Positions 10,801 through 21,650 of a stretch of 64,000 bases of DNA are shown piece after piece. The DNA is taken from positions 14,570,001 to 14,634,000 of the forward strand of contig CP075492.1 of NCBI GenBank assembly GCA_021613535.1, in the 5' to 3' direction. Below the pieces are notes generated by a model that worked only from the letters and a program-made list of their open reading frames with translations, had not been told where the DNA came from and made no database searches. The number at the start of each line of letters is the position of its first letter. Position 1 is the stretch's first letter. Both the position numbers and the translations under genes were made by a program. The stretch comes from Adineta vaga. Taxonomy: Eukaryota > Rotifera.

Positions 10801-12347
10801 ATCGCGAGGTCGAATTGGTTTCGTTTCAATGCTATCCATGCTTGACCTGTGAGACATGTTGCCATATATTCATGGGAGAAAATCTGATAGAATGAATCGG
10901 CTTTTGAACGTGAAGAATGCATGGCTAGAGAACGATCGATAAGTAAATTTCCAATACGAATAATTTTTCCTTCGATTGTTTTCGTTGATTTTAATATTTG
11001 ATAATCTTTCATTGTCGGTATAGTTGAATCATTCTCATTGATCAATGTTAATGTTACAAGAGTTACAACCGTTTTCAACCCATTTTCAATTTTGATTTCA
11101 TAATTTTCATATATTCCATCGACGCGTAAGAATGAACCAACCATGCATAGAACTTCACATTCATCTTTAAATTTTGATTCTCCTTTATCTAACAGATAAC
11201 CTATGTCAGCAAATGGTTTTTGTTTTACTGATAGTTTATGATTGTATTGAATATCTATTTGAAAGATGACAGATGTCTTATTTTGATTGATAATTGGAGT
11301 TTTTTCTTTTGCATCCATTGCTCCAGCATACATCAATGCTACTTCTAATGTTAGGGTTGTTGAAAATAAAGTATTTATCGAGAGAATCGTGTTCAATGTT
11401 AAATTTGTCTTCATATGAATAAAGTCACTGTTATCTAATATGAGACCACGATAGACAGTAACCTGTGAATTATCGATATATATACCATATTCAATGTATT
11501 CCTGATGAATTTGATTTAATTGCTTCTGTAAATCCACAATATAGAAACGAATTGTTAGAATTCCTTGAATGTTTTGTTGACGCATAATTTTATTTAATAG
11601 ACGATAAACAAACGAATCGCGTTTAAACCATTGAATAGCTGATTCTGCTTCATAAGTATTTTCAAATTCATCGATATCATTCAATACAGTTTCATTAGCT
11701 CGATAATATATTCGACATTGTTCGATAAATCTTCGTTTTTCTTGTTCATAATCTTCTGAAGGTAAATCAAGTAATAAATCGATAAACAATGGACTCCAAA
11801 AATCAATAAAATAAGCAAATTTATTCAAACCATCAAATGATCGATCTTGTTCATATTGCTTTTTGAAAATTGTCATTGGTAATTGTGCATAGTAAATGCA
11901 ATTATAAACTTCCGAACATAGGTCATTGATTAATCGATGTAAATCTGTATAGATATTCACTATCTTTGAATAGTCATTCAATTGTTCTTCTGAAAAGTCT
12001 TGGAAAATATAAATCGAATGTAATACATGAAGATCATGAATATTTTGTAGAACATTTTGAGCATGTTTCTTTGGAAGAATGAGAAAGATTTTTTGATTTT
12101 CAGATGCAGAAGAAACGTATGTTTCACATTGTACTGGTGAATTATTATATTTTTGTAAAAAATCAGCACTATTCTCAATTTCAGATTCGATTGAATCCAG
12201 ATTTACATTGGCAATTGGGAAATCTTTTAGTAACCAAACGACGATGAATTTTTTGCTAAGATTTAAATAACTTGATGAACTCTCATCAACGGATTGTTGA
12301 TTAGTGAAGACATTTGTTTCGATAGAACACGGTGCAGTTTGCTCCAT
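7809..12347 (-). CDS. Giant ART-TPR protein (1,512 aa), catalytic motifs present
   Basis: Uninterrupted ORF. Residues about 30-140 are a diverged copy of the N-terminal alpha/beta module (FIVVWLLKD at the start; IFLILPKKH and HSIYIFQDF later). The ART domain spans about 160-430, with Arg300 (VYRG), Ser329-Thr-Thr331 (FSTT) and Glu396-x-Glu398 (ECEVL); the triad is conserved although STS has become STT. Everything after about residue 470 is a roughly 1,000-residue helical-repeat region of irregular TPRs (for example ALKYYQQAYDISKL, TVKTYERAVTLYKI, AIQIYQKLIELL). These are far less regular than the 42-residue repeats of the other genes. A whole ORF of 4.5 kb without introns is notable in this window. 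Start chosen at the first ATG; no alternative is better supported. Confidence 0.87.
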   Translation of the reverse strand: MEQTAPCSIETNVFTNQQSVDESSSSYLNLSKKFIVVWLLKDFPIANVNLDSIESEIENSADFLQKYNNSPVQCETYVSSASENQKIFLILPKKHAQNVLQNIHDLHVLHSIYIFQDFSEEQLNDYSKIVNIYTDLHRLINDLCSEVYNCIYYAQLPMTIFKKQYEQDRSFDGLNKFAYFIDFWSPLFIDLLLDLPSEDYEQEKRRFIEQCRIYYRANETVLNDIDEFENTYEAESAIQWFKRDSFVYRLLNKIMRQQNIQGILTIRFYIVDLQKQLNQIHQEYIEYGIYIDNSQVTVYRGLILDNSDFIHMKTNLTLNTILSINTLFSTTLTLEVALMYAGAMDAKEKTPIINQNKTSVIFQIDIQYNHKLSVKQKPFADIGYLLDKGESKFKDECEVLCMVGSFLRVDGIYENYEIKIENGLKTVVTLVTLTLINENDSTIPTMKDYQILKSTKTIEGKIIRIGNLLIDRSLAMHSSRSKADSFYQIFSHEYMATCLTGQAWIALKRNQFDLAIKLAFEALLKGNHSNDEWKITTLNCLGGVYYKQKLYFEALKYYQQAYDISKLTDEKIAKNTYHGPCIAIDKFAMYDNYRNISSINIARIYQERGENQCAWNMYKESVDCEMRDTTDFHCHTCMTIAESGTHVINPTAEEHNRIWKNWKQFLDLGLDDIIKYRTSIITGYLSFNYQYDFLSRRYDNESCRFIAIDYFQKVEKQCSSYVSNYQYYLYTLQCYERLAILYRYSNNQSLDYYEKIIRLCCKYHLEDLQNLTIGYQGMLKCYQQQRTDRSEPISELLCTDSNEIETKSVEISDTFFQYLKPLHFALEFYDKQFDTRVKTENDLRKKMVYCQLKLAALYYDQKKIEEAKFALSESISLCQQIGFEKLNISQICNENLFFIEKKFHLIIQSYLNRLYNYVGYCNDENIYCYIAHLYKKTNDLESTLTYLREPLENFEQYNYICSHTLYCYTKLAEFYQIEHKDMNSTVKTYERAVTLYKIHRSNQMKTMISIVQEHLIDHFKQTDDFKILIQIYQTLCTIMSDDTTDIFILYTQMKRIWKLLIRKYDAYESIIHSYDAFLNLILQILNPLTSQMTMVIDHYRPNFIQVCIRTKHLHIAIQIYQKLIELLFKYSTDMMKIADVYQIIAGEFLQKKLFYECIEVYEHLFIFLCHHPTTGHYIENDKIDFMFHIWKHRIISEYLIEEKYDLGINLYYKMIHILIDYRQNIHSTSDQDEFVSKIFKIYDEISSIYQLKKNFDQAIFVYQEQIAFMIKYQLENIQTQINTIITKCQQFAIDNPNETIEIYSQLIHFIENNRLDYLSHLSTAYNELADLESMNIITDMNSSESSDLNQQVSDYKQKARNYMSRNQFDKAKNVYRQELLPFLLENYARDDEQIGECHLRIASFIYANNRNQALKSYQEVIDIYEEKRDVFYTDYAFELNVNVCRRYAGTLFLCYNCLSTIYMIENKQNSARTTKQKAMNIYEKYQNQFQFAADPLTDRILIERLPFLELNY

Positions 12348-13071
12348 TTTTAAAAGGACAAGAAAGCAACCTTATCATTCATCTATTCGCGTAAAAACTC
12401 TTTCTTTCTCTCCCCGATATGTAAAAGGAAGTAACAGAACAAGCTTTTTGTGTTCTCTAAGTTGGAAATTTATTTATTTTATTCTGTGCTACACAAATGC
12501 AAACAGAACATTCGTTCACAATATTGCAGTTTTTATTTATCGATGTGAGCTGTTAACAATACGGAAAAAACCAACGTATTGAAAATGTTTTAATCAAAAA
12601 GTGTCATTGATTTTACACTATTTCTTTTAGAAAAAAGAAAGATGTATATAACGTGTTTGTGATTACAAACTATTCTTTCTTTTCGGTGAAATAGCGAGTG
12701 TAAATCGACAAGCAAGTGAAGATTTCTATACGGCCAATAACGAAAAGAATTTCGTGGATAACAATCGCTATTAAATTAAAGCAATATTTATTCGAGAACA
12801 ACGACAGAAAAAGAAATAAAATAAAAAAGATAATGGTTGCTTGCGTCTTGTTTCGTAGTAAAAATGCAATAAAACTTGATCGTTTGGACTGTAAAACTTC
12901 ATTTTTCTTTAATCTAAATGTGAAGACTGATATTCATATATCTTTTATATGCAGATAACGAAAGAGAGAGAGAGAGAGAGAGAGCGTAGCATTCTATATG
13001 AACTGTCGTTCTTGCCATCGAGCTTATATTTTATTTAAACTTCAAAGTTTTTCTTGTTAGATTATTGAAAC
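12348..13071. other. Divergent spacer with (GA)n tract
   Basis: AT-rich spacer between the giant ART-TPR gene and the PARG-PBZ gene. It holds a (GA)n microsatellite near 12961-12985. A good splice-acceptor-like TTTTTCTTGTTAG ends at 13060, 11 bases before the ATG at 13072. This could receive a 5'UTR exon or a trans-spliced leader (leader trans-splicing is known in bdelloids); inference only. Confidence 0.4.
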
Positions 13072-16000
13072 ATGTCAAAGTGCTGGTCCTGCAACGCTCA
13101 ATTTAAAACAGTTGATGAAAAAGTAAAAGGTGATAATGGTTTAACATTCCATCGTACTTGTCTTAAAAAAATTCTCGAAATTAAACCAGAGATGAATGAT
13201 CAAGTATGTATGTATGAAACAAATTCTTTCGTTATTGTTGCTGTTTTCCCAGATTATCTAAAGAAAAGACGAGCGCAAAAAGAGTTTGATTGGATATAGG
13301 AGTTGCTGCGTGTGAAATGAATGCACACATCTTTCATATTCTTTTTTGATTGTTACTAGGAAGCGAGTATAGACTATTTACAGACAGCTGGGGAAAAAGG
13401 GAACTCATTCGTGCCTTCATCGTATACAAAACAAACGAATGAGGAGCAATGGGAATGCAAAGATTGCAGTACGAGAAATTCGCAATCAGAAAAACGGTGT
13501 CAATCATGTGCTAAACCACGATTTACTCGTCATTCATCGTTCATGAATCCATCGTATGCATCGTTCTTCGAAGAACCATCGGGTTACTCTCCACCGTTAA
13601 AATCGTGCAAAAACTCTGACGATGACACTCATATAAAACCAGTGAAAAAATGTAAATATTTGCAGCGAACATCTTGAAAATGAGAATGAACCAGTTTCTA
13701 CACATACCTTGATAACATCACTTTATGAAAGACTCACTCTTGTTTTTATATATTTACGCATAAAGGTAAAGGAGAACGTTACAATAATGGTAAACATTCG
13801 TACGGTAAAATTGATGAGGAAGACAACGAATCCAAAGATAATTCCTATGGTGACCCGCGTTCATTTCCGCGTCACAGAAGTCCATCACCATCTGTGCAAC
13901 CAAAATGGAAAGATTCTCAAGCTTCTTCTTCTTCGTCGTTGATTTCAAAAAATACAGACTTAATCTATATACCTGATTTACCATCCGATATAACAAATAA
14001 TTATGATTTGGAACAACTAATTTCTCGTCGAATAGAAGATCTTCTTCAAATCAAACTGAGAGGATTAAAATGTTATTCAAAATTAGGTATTGGCGTTATT
14101 CACATCACCGACAATAAACTTAAAGATCGTTTGTTGAACAAAGTTGGTAGACTTGCCTTAGATCCAAAAGATGGGAAGTATAATATTACATTTGTTGACT
14201 CAGTTGATCTTATTTCGTACGTTATTCTCGAAATAAATAAAGATTTTCAGAACGATGAATTGCCAAGCACTACGGAAGTTTCTCGTCGTTGGGTCGATAT
14301 GCACAAAGGAGAGACACCATTATCATGCGATGTACTCAATGTACAATTTCCAAATATATATCGTATTGCACCTGGTAGTTTAGATGAACTTGTTAATACA
14401 TCGTACAATGGAGTTTTTCGAATCAAAGATTTCCTCGGTTGTATTTATTATTGTGCTGATTGTAGTTTTTTCGAGGATTTATCTCGTTAAATTACAAAAC
14501 GCAATTTACAAGATGCTATTGCGCTTGCTATCGGACAAACAGATCTTCCATCAACTGCACTCTACGTTCAAATTCATAAAGAATCCGCTACTGCTTGTGT
14601 TATTTCAGCTAATATGGCAAGATTATGGTCAACAAAAAGTTTCATTACTATCGATAAGAATACATTGCAAAAGAGAATCAAACTTGCCTGTCGATTAATT
14701 GTGCATCCAATTCCTAAAGCATTTTCCATTCAAAGTATTATTAAACATAAAGAATTCCGAAATACAGTTACATATCATAAGCTCACTGGTGATCATCTCA
14801 TTTTGGAATTATCAGATAGGTCTGTATTTGACCAATTTTTAGAACATGGAGCACTTCGTCTCGATGATGATCATATCGCACATATGAATCTTTGCAATAC
14901 TTTAAATAATCCAGATGGAGGTGAAATCGATGATGATACATGGTATGAAACAGAAATGTTACAGATCAAACCTGATATTATGTATTTCGTAGCTAATCCT
15001 CAAAATAAAATCTTTCGTCTTCGTTGGAATTCGCATATTTGGAACGAAGAATTTAAGCGTGTAGCAACACAAAAACGTGATTCGGCTCATAGTAGTTCAC
15101 AGGACCATAAAAACCCAACATCGGATCAAATGCGTCATTTACTTCGTGTTACCGTCATGTTGAATACACTAGCTGTAATACAAGAACGAACTTTTATGAT
15201 TGACGAGCGTGAAATACAATTAAACTTGAAAAATGAATTAAAGACTGTCGTTTATGATCATGAATCAACACTTGAACGAAGAGAAAAATTAGCATTAACA
15301 AAAACACTCTATTCTCGAACAACGATCCGTGTTGTGCGTGGCGATTGTCTCATTGAATATGAACGAATGGTAAAGATGGGCAAACGACCTGTCCTGCTTA
15401 ATACGGCAAGTGCTACGAATCCTGGTGGTGGTTTCCGTAAAGGTGATGGAGCCCAAGAAGAAAATATTTTTCGTCGATCTGATTATTGTCGTAGTCTTGA
15501 TATTGGTCTCGATGAATTCCTTAAGGAGCGTGCTGATCGTTTACATTGCTCGTCTGATTGTCGTTTAGATCGTATATCTGATCCAAGTAATATGTATCCT
15601 ATGGATGAATTCGGTGCAATTTATACTACAGGTATTACCGTTTTCCGTCAACCCGAAGAAATGGGCTATGCTTTTATGGAAAAACCATTAGAAAATGTTT
15701 GTGCAATTGCAATGGCAGCTTATCGTGATCCTGAATTGAAAGGAACTTTATTAGCACCAAAATATGCCGTAGGAACAAGAAAAAAAATTGAAAATATTTT
15801 TGCTATTGCTCATCAACGTAAACATGATTGTTTAATTTTATCAGCACTTGGTTGTGGAGCATTTAAAAATCCGCCGGAACATGTTGCCAAACTTTTCTAT
15901 TCAGTTATCGAACAATATGCTGGCTTTTTCGACATGATTGTATTTGCTATTATTGATGATCATAATGCTGGTCGACTTCTTAATCCGGAAGGAAATTTTC

Positions 16001-19000
16001 AACCTTTTGCTAATATCTTAGACAATCGAACTGTAGAACCGACACTATCGATGAACAAAGCAAATACAATTATTGGTCCTTATCGATTATTAAGCGATGG
16101 TTTAACCGTTAGTAATGTAACAATATTTGATCAAACGCCTTGCTTCTATGGTGCGAAATGTACGGAAATGTATAATGTCAGTCATAGTAATCAATTTTCA
16201 CATCCACCTCTTTGTATTCAAGCCGCTATTGATGGAAAATGTAGAAAAATAGATGACATCGTGCATACAACTTCATTCATACATCGAAATCAATGCCGAG
16301 AGGGTGGTCTATGTCGACAAGTAAATGATGAAAATCATAATCGAGAATTTGAACATCCAGACTACTGTCCAGACGAAGGACGTTGCCAAAATGAGAAAGA
16401 CGACCATTTAAAACAATATCGCCACTTACCTCTTTGTGAAAAAGCACATAAATGTATGGAATATCAGAAGGAAGTCGTCAGTCATTGTAATAGATTTCGT
16501 TATTGTGCTCCACGTTGTCCCCACGGTGGTCTTTGTGTGATGTTTCATGACAAGAATCATTTATAAGAATTTCTACATCCGTTTGCTACTCCTTGTCCTC
16601 GAACACCTTTTGATTGTCCTTGTTACATCCAGTTATCAGGAGCAAAAGACATTCGGAGTATCGCGCAAATCACTCAAAGTCATTGTATAAAATACGCTCA
16701 TATATGCAAAAATGGTCGCAACTGTACGGATAATACACCCTTACATTTATCGAAAACTATTCATATTGCTCGTCAAGTATGTCCATACTTAGATAAATGC
16801 AAACAACTTGATGATGAAGAACATTTAAATTCATTTTCACATCCAAATGTTTCTGACATTCGACCAGCGTGTCGATATAATGATAAATGTCATGATCTTC
16901 ATAAATTTGATCACAAAGTTAGTCTTCGTCATCCATCAACTAGTGACAATGGTGTCGTACAATATTATGGTTCCAATGAGAAAACGGATTTTGTACAAAA
17001 TCAAAAAGATAATATTGCTTGTGTTCAGAAATATATCATCGACAATAAATGGACATTTCTATCACTAAAATCTATTCCGCGAGAAATTCTTAATTGGGTA
17101 CGTACTGTTCAACCTATTCATCGATGTAGTCCAATTATATTCGAATCTATACTTTTACATGGACATGTCATGAGTCGTGAATATATGGAACATTTAAAAG
17201 ATCCAATATTTGTTGCTAATTCCATTCTACATCATCCTCGAATACGACGAATCGAAGAACTCAATGCAAAAGCATGTGAAGATGACGCTAAACTATTTGT
17301 AACCGCACTGGTCGGGCTTGAATTTGAGAAGAATGGTTTTACAAAAGCAACTGTCGTACCACCAGCTGTATTGGGAGTTGAAGCAGGCAAAGATGCTACT
17401 TCCTATTCTGCAAAAGAAATCTACGAACATATTATGAAGAGAAAGGAAAATAGACTAACCAAAATGATGTCTGACAACCATCTAACTATTATACGAACGA
17501 AAGCTATTGAAATTGCACAATCGTCAATTAAACTTCATTCACATCCAGCTGGTATTGGTCATCTACCCGATAAAGCTCTAGGTAATGATAAACTTGTATT
17601 CAGTATTTTAGGACCACATTTAGGTCATTATTATGGTGATATAATTATTGTTTTTAAACGAGAAATTTTACATCATCCCGACGCAAATTATTCCATTCAA
17701 GCAGCAACGTCATTTGCTAGTGGAAATGCTTATAAATGGCGACCATGGTTAGGTACTGATTCTTGTGATCTTACTGAACGAATAAAGCATTATCATAGAA
17801 CAAAATTGCATGCATCTGTGCCAGGTTATGACTATGCTACTGCTTTAGAATTAATAGCACTTACCAATCTTCGTAAAAAAAGCACTTCAATGGATGTTAC
17901 TCTTCAAGAAATTTTGGATCAATGGGTCAGAACAGATTCACATCATAATATTGAAGCACATCTCCCACAATTAATTCCATTCGATTATATTGATCATATT
18001 TTTATACCAAAAAATCTTTTTGATGCACTTAGTGAAAACACACTCAAAACTATGGATGCTCTTTTTAAACATTGTACAACTCCTGTATCACATGATGGCA
18101 ATGCGAATCATGAGAAAGCACCATTCGGACCCACACCTACTACGAAATCACGAGAAGAGTATCAAAATGTCGTAGTGAAAGTATTACGTGATCGGTATAC
18201 GAATCATATCACTCGTTCGTTATTAAAGCCTATTCAAGGTGTAGTTATTACAATACCATCATCAAATTTTGATGATCATTATGTTTTACCTTTGACTATT
18301 CCCCAAGCATATGTACAAGATCGTATTGATAACCATCGTACACAAAAAGATAACATCGTTTGTATCTATTGGAAAGCTATGCATGGAGATATGATGTTAA
18401 CTTTATCCAATGAAGAAATTAGTTCGAGTGAAAGTCAACCAAATCTTCGTTGTTTAATCTGTTATATTGGTCCAAAACCTGCTATAAGTGATGATGATTA
18501 TCATGAGCATACTTCCTACTTAGCTGCTGCACATCCATTTCAACATGAAATGATTCTTAATAAAAAATCTTATAAAGCTAAATCGAATACATTCTATCTT
18601 GGATGTAATAGTAGTGATTTTATGACGTTTTGTTTACGAATTAATCGTTCAACAGCAAAAGTTATACTATCGCATGCTGGTCCTAATGGTATCTATAATC
18701 ATGAAGAAATATCTTGTACATTTGGTAAATCTGAACTTGATTTAACTAAAATGGAATTTATTCATGTTAGTGCTGGAATACATGCAGTACCTATTCGTAA
18801 TTTAATTATCTGTTTCGAAAAACAATCGAATATGCATCCAACATTTGATAAAGATTACAAGAGAGATACTTCTAATGTAACGGAAAAGGAATCTAATAAA
18901 ATTGATGATAATCCATCGAAAAAACCAGGATTTTTAGGAAAAATAGGAAATCTTATTTGGGGAAATAATGATACATCAATAAGAGCTTGTCCTGACAATG

Positions 19001-19499
19001 TCAATTGTTTAAAACAATATTCCAATGAAGCTAAAGAACATAATACTAAATTTTCGCATCCATGTCCTTATTCGGAACGATGTCGTGATAAAGATTCACA
19101 TCCTACGTATATTCATGAATTACATGACGTTTCTAAATGTCGAGATGATGAAGCATGCAATCAATTAGATGATCCTTTACATCGAGCATCCTATCGACAT
19201 ACAGGTCGACCTGATTTTCTTATAACATGTCGTCGACAAAAAGAATGTACAGATACGTCGTCTTATCATCGAAAAAAATATTCCCATGGAGAAGAAGTCT
19301 TCGAAATATTATTAACCACAATATCAAAAAGTATAGATAAACGTTCACTTTTTTTTCTTGAAAAACATTTTGATCTATGAGTTTTCTACTTTTTTTTCTA
19401 GTACCACTTAAACATGATGAACGAATACTATGTAAATGGGGACTTAATTGTTATAATAATGACGCTGATCATCGTGCCAGATTTTCCCATCCGAAATAA
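13072..19499 (+). CDS. PARG macrodomain + PBZ zinc-finger array protein, interrupted by two in-frame TAA
   Basis: Four-exon model: 13072-13203, 13360-13651, 13766-19330, 19402-19499; all phases fit and give 2,029 codons. Order: half-LIM finger (Cys4, Cys7, His27, Cys30); RanBP2-type finger (WECKDC...CQSC); an unclassified region; a microbial-type poly(ADP-ribose) glycohydrolase with the catalytic signature NPGGGF...QEE at about codons 693-707; about ten PBZ-like fingers; a large domain I do not recognise (contains HPDANYSIQAATSF); and a final set of about five fingers. The expected role is binding and hydrolysis of poly(ADP-ribose). TAA codons stand at 14488-14490 (codon 383) and 16564-16566 (codon 1075), yet the frame is open on both sides of each. 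It is either a recently broken gene, a readthrough gene, or an assembly artefact. The first-exon junction is the least certain. Confidence 0.72.
16141..16935 (+). repeat. First PBZ-like zinc-finger array
   Basis: About ten Cys/His fingers within the PARG gene. Several fit the PBZ pattern C-x5-C-x6/7-H-x3-[FY]-x-H, the first starting CFYGAKC and a later one CPYLDKC...FSHP. Some members are irregular (extra residues between the Cys pair, or Tyr for the last His). The in-frame TAA at 16564-16566 falls between the first His and the aromatic residue of the sixth finger. PBZ fingers are known poly(ADP-ribose) binders (APLF, CHFR); binding here is inferred. Confidence 0.72.
18988..19496 (+). repeat. 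Second PBZ-like zinc-finger array
   Basis: About five C-terminal fingers. The last is encoded on its own exon (19402-19499) and is the most canonical: CKWGLNC, then HRARFSHP just before the stop. The 71-nt intron (19331-19401) before it has donor GTATAGA and acceptor TTTCTAG. Without this splice the frame would end at 19380 and lose the best finger. Confidence 0.68.
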
Positions 19500-20387
19500 T
19501 AACAATTTACACATTTTAATGATGATTTATAAACTTTTTTTCTTTTTCATTTATAAAATTTATTGGACTAAAAACTTGTTTTTTTCCACAGAAAGTTGCA
19601 GTCATGTATTTCTAGACAAACTGTAACGATGCAAAATGCTGATTATTTTTAGATATAATCATTTCTTTTTTTTTCTATCCAGAAGTTAGTAGCATATACA
19701 AAGTTTACTTGATAATCATTTTTTAATTTGTGATAATTTAATTCGATTCCAATTCACTTGAGAAAGTCTTTTTTTGTGTTGGAAAATGGTCTGGTTCAGT
19801 TTTCTGATGTGTCCATTACTCTGCAGTAGATCGACTTGGTTCTGACAAAATAAAAGTTCCAGCACCATAACAACATCGTTACAGCTTTGCCATTGTTTAT
19901 TCCACCGTAGACAGTCATATTCTCTACAACATACTGACTTATTTCCCAAATTCCCAGAAGACATCCCGTCAATGTTTATTCCATGATGTATGCACAGATA
20001 AACTGGGTAAATGAGAAAACTATATTCAACAAGATCACATACACAAATCTTCTATGAATTGAAACGAAGTATATTTTGTTATGCATTCGAAAAGAATTGA
20101 ATTTTGAGTTAAAATCTGTTGTTGATAATTGTTGTCGTTGCACACCAATGAAAGCATCGTGTGTTTTTTGTTGCCTCTCGGCAATGTTTTACTTTTATTG
20201 CGTATGATTCTTTTCGACGCGTTGAATACTTAAAAAGACAAACATAGAAGTAGAACAAAAAAAAACTTCGTCATCTTTTGTAAAGAACGAATTATTCTAA
20301 CAAATTTATTCTTATTCATGACAAAAACACAATACTATCTATTAATTTAATTGTATGATTATTAGAAGATAAATTTGATATTATATC
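19500..20387. other. Intergenic
   Basis: AT-rich spacer of about 890 bases. A minus-strand ORF at 19716-19964 (82 codons, Cys-containing) resembles no known family; I treat it as unsupported. Nothing else is recognisable. Confidence 0.4.
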
Positions 20388-21368
20388 ATGCAAATCGTCA
20401 ATATTATGGTAATGTTTATATTATTGGTAATATTCGTAGGATTCTTTATAGTTTATAGTAATCGTACAATTATAGAACTATCAACGAAAAATATCAAATC
20501 AACTTCAGTTACTATTATTCTTTATAATCGTGTACCAAAATGTGGTAGTACATTACTGATGAATATTTTCGATTCTTTATCGAAACAGACAAATGCATTT
20601 AAATTTCTTTCTGTATTTCCATATACTAAGTTCCATCGATTATCTGTTGAAGACCAATACAATTTAACAACAGATCTTCTTCAACAAGCATATGATGTTC
20701 ATCCTCAGTCAATTGTTTATGAACGACATTTCCATTTTATTCCTTTCATATCAACATCGAGTCATAGATTTTATTATATTAATCAATATCGTGATCCACT
20801 TGAACGTATTCTATCTGGTTATGATTATCGTCGTTATGCATGTGTTGTAATACGCAGTCCTAATCCGTGTAAATTGATAATTCCATCTGCACGAAATTTG
20901 ACTATGGATGAATGTGTAGCCACAGGTGATCCATCTCGATGTATTACAAATTCGTACGGAGTTCGTCCGGCAATTCCATATTTTTGTGGTCATTCATCGA
21001 TATGTGATGATACCATTAGAAATCCACTAAGTAAAGCGGCTGTTGCACTTTCAAAAGCCAATATCGAACGATATTTTATTCATATTGGTCTTATTGATTA
21101 TCTTGAAAATTCATTGGAATTGCTTGAATCTATTGAACCAACTATATTCGCTGGTCTTGTCGATACCTATATGAACAATTTTAAACGTCTTACAGTGAAT
21201 AAAGTACCTCGACAATATCGCTATGGTATAAGTAATGAAACACGTAAAACTCTTCTTCAATTACTTGGACCGGAGTATGAATTATACAATTTCATTCGTA
21301 AGCGTTTTTTTGATCATTATACTCGTGTATTTCATCGATTACCTATGAAAGCGCGTGAAATTGAATAA
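20388..21368 (+). CDS. Heparan-sulfate/uronyl 2-O-sulfotransferase-like enzyme
   Basis: Single-exon 326-aa type II membrane protein of the Golgi. It has an N-terminal anchor at about residues 5-24, then a lumenal sulfotransferase domain that uses PAPS to sulfate a hexuronic acid of a glycosaminoglycan. The 5'-phosphosulfate loop is NRVPKCGSTLL (Lys51), the 3'-phosphate site is YRDPLERILSGY (Arg135, Ser143), and the catalytic HxH is ERHFHF (His114/His116). Segments MDECVATGD and IPYFCGHSSIC match the Cys-bearing core typical of the HS2ST/UST family. Length is close to the family's. No damage is seen. Exact acceptor (heparan versus chondroitin/dermatan) cannot be decided. Confidence 0.88.
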   Translation: MQIVNIMVMFILLVIFVGFFIVYSNRTIIELSTKNIKSTSVTIILYNRVPKCGSTLLMNIFDSLSKQTNAFKFLSVFPYTKFHRLSVEDQYNLTTDLLQQAYDVHPQSIVYERHFHFIPFISTSSHRFYYINQYRDPLERILSGYDYRRYACVVIRSPNPCKLIIPSARNLTMDECVATGDPSRCITNSYGVRPAIPYFCGHSSICDDTIRNPLSKAAVALSKANIERYFIHIGLIDYLENSLELLESIEPTIFAGLVDTYMNNFKRLTVNKVPRQYRYGISNETRKTLLQLLGPEYELYNFIRKRFFDHYTRVFHRLPMKAREIE

Positions 21369-21455
21369 AGTGATTCTCAAATAAATCTTAATATCGAAGA
21401 ATTAACATAAAACATAACTGTTCACTTATCTACAATGAAGCGTTGACTTAGACAA

Positions 21456-21527
21456 ATGCTTGGTTTTAGTTTATTCGAATCACTTGAAATGCCACCTACT
21501 TATAACACTGTCTACACTTCTTCTTAA
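21456..21527 (+). pseudogene. C-terminal tail remnant with PPxY motif
   Basis: Short frame LFESLEMPPTYNTVYTSS ending in TAA. It resembles the cytoplasmic tail of a single-span protein such as the one at 25494-26463 (PPPSYNSVV). A TTTTAG lies just upstream, so this may be the last exon of a lost or unrecognised gene. Confidence 0.25.
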
Positions 21528-21545
21528 ACGGGGAAAACCGACTTG

Positions 21546-21650
21546 CTACGTTGCTTCATCATAAATCGGTGGAGAACCAATATCTTGACGTGTTTGTTGT
21601 TCTAATATTAGTAATCGGTATATATTCCTCGATTTGATTATCAGTTTCAT
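21546..21650 (-). pseudogene. Opposite-strand tail remnant with PPxY motif
   Basis: Minus-strand frame of about 34 codons ending QQTRQDIGSPPIYDEAT then TAG. It is again a PPxY-type tail, convergent with the plus-strand remnant 20 bases away. No upstream exons could be joined. Weak call. Confidence 0.25.

Noticed and set aside
12961-12985. (GA)n tract as a functional GAGA element
   Set aside because: Several similar GA runs lie scattered in spacers of the window; nothing distinguishes this one.
14488-16566. Reassigned genetic code (TAA as sense) to explain the two stops
   Set aside because: Other genes in the window end normally at TAA (for example 9 of the clear CDS stops), so a code change is not credible.
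19716-19964. 82-codon minus-strand ORF
   Set aside because: Looks mildly protein-like but has no known motif, splice partner or neighbour relation.
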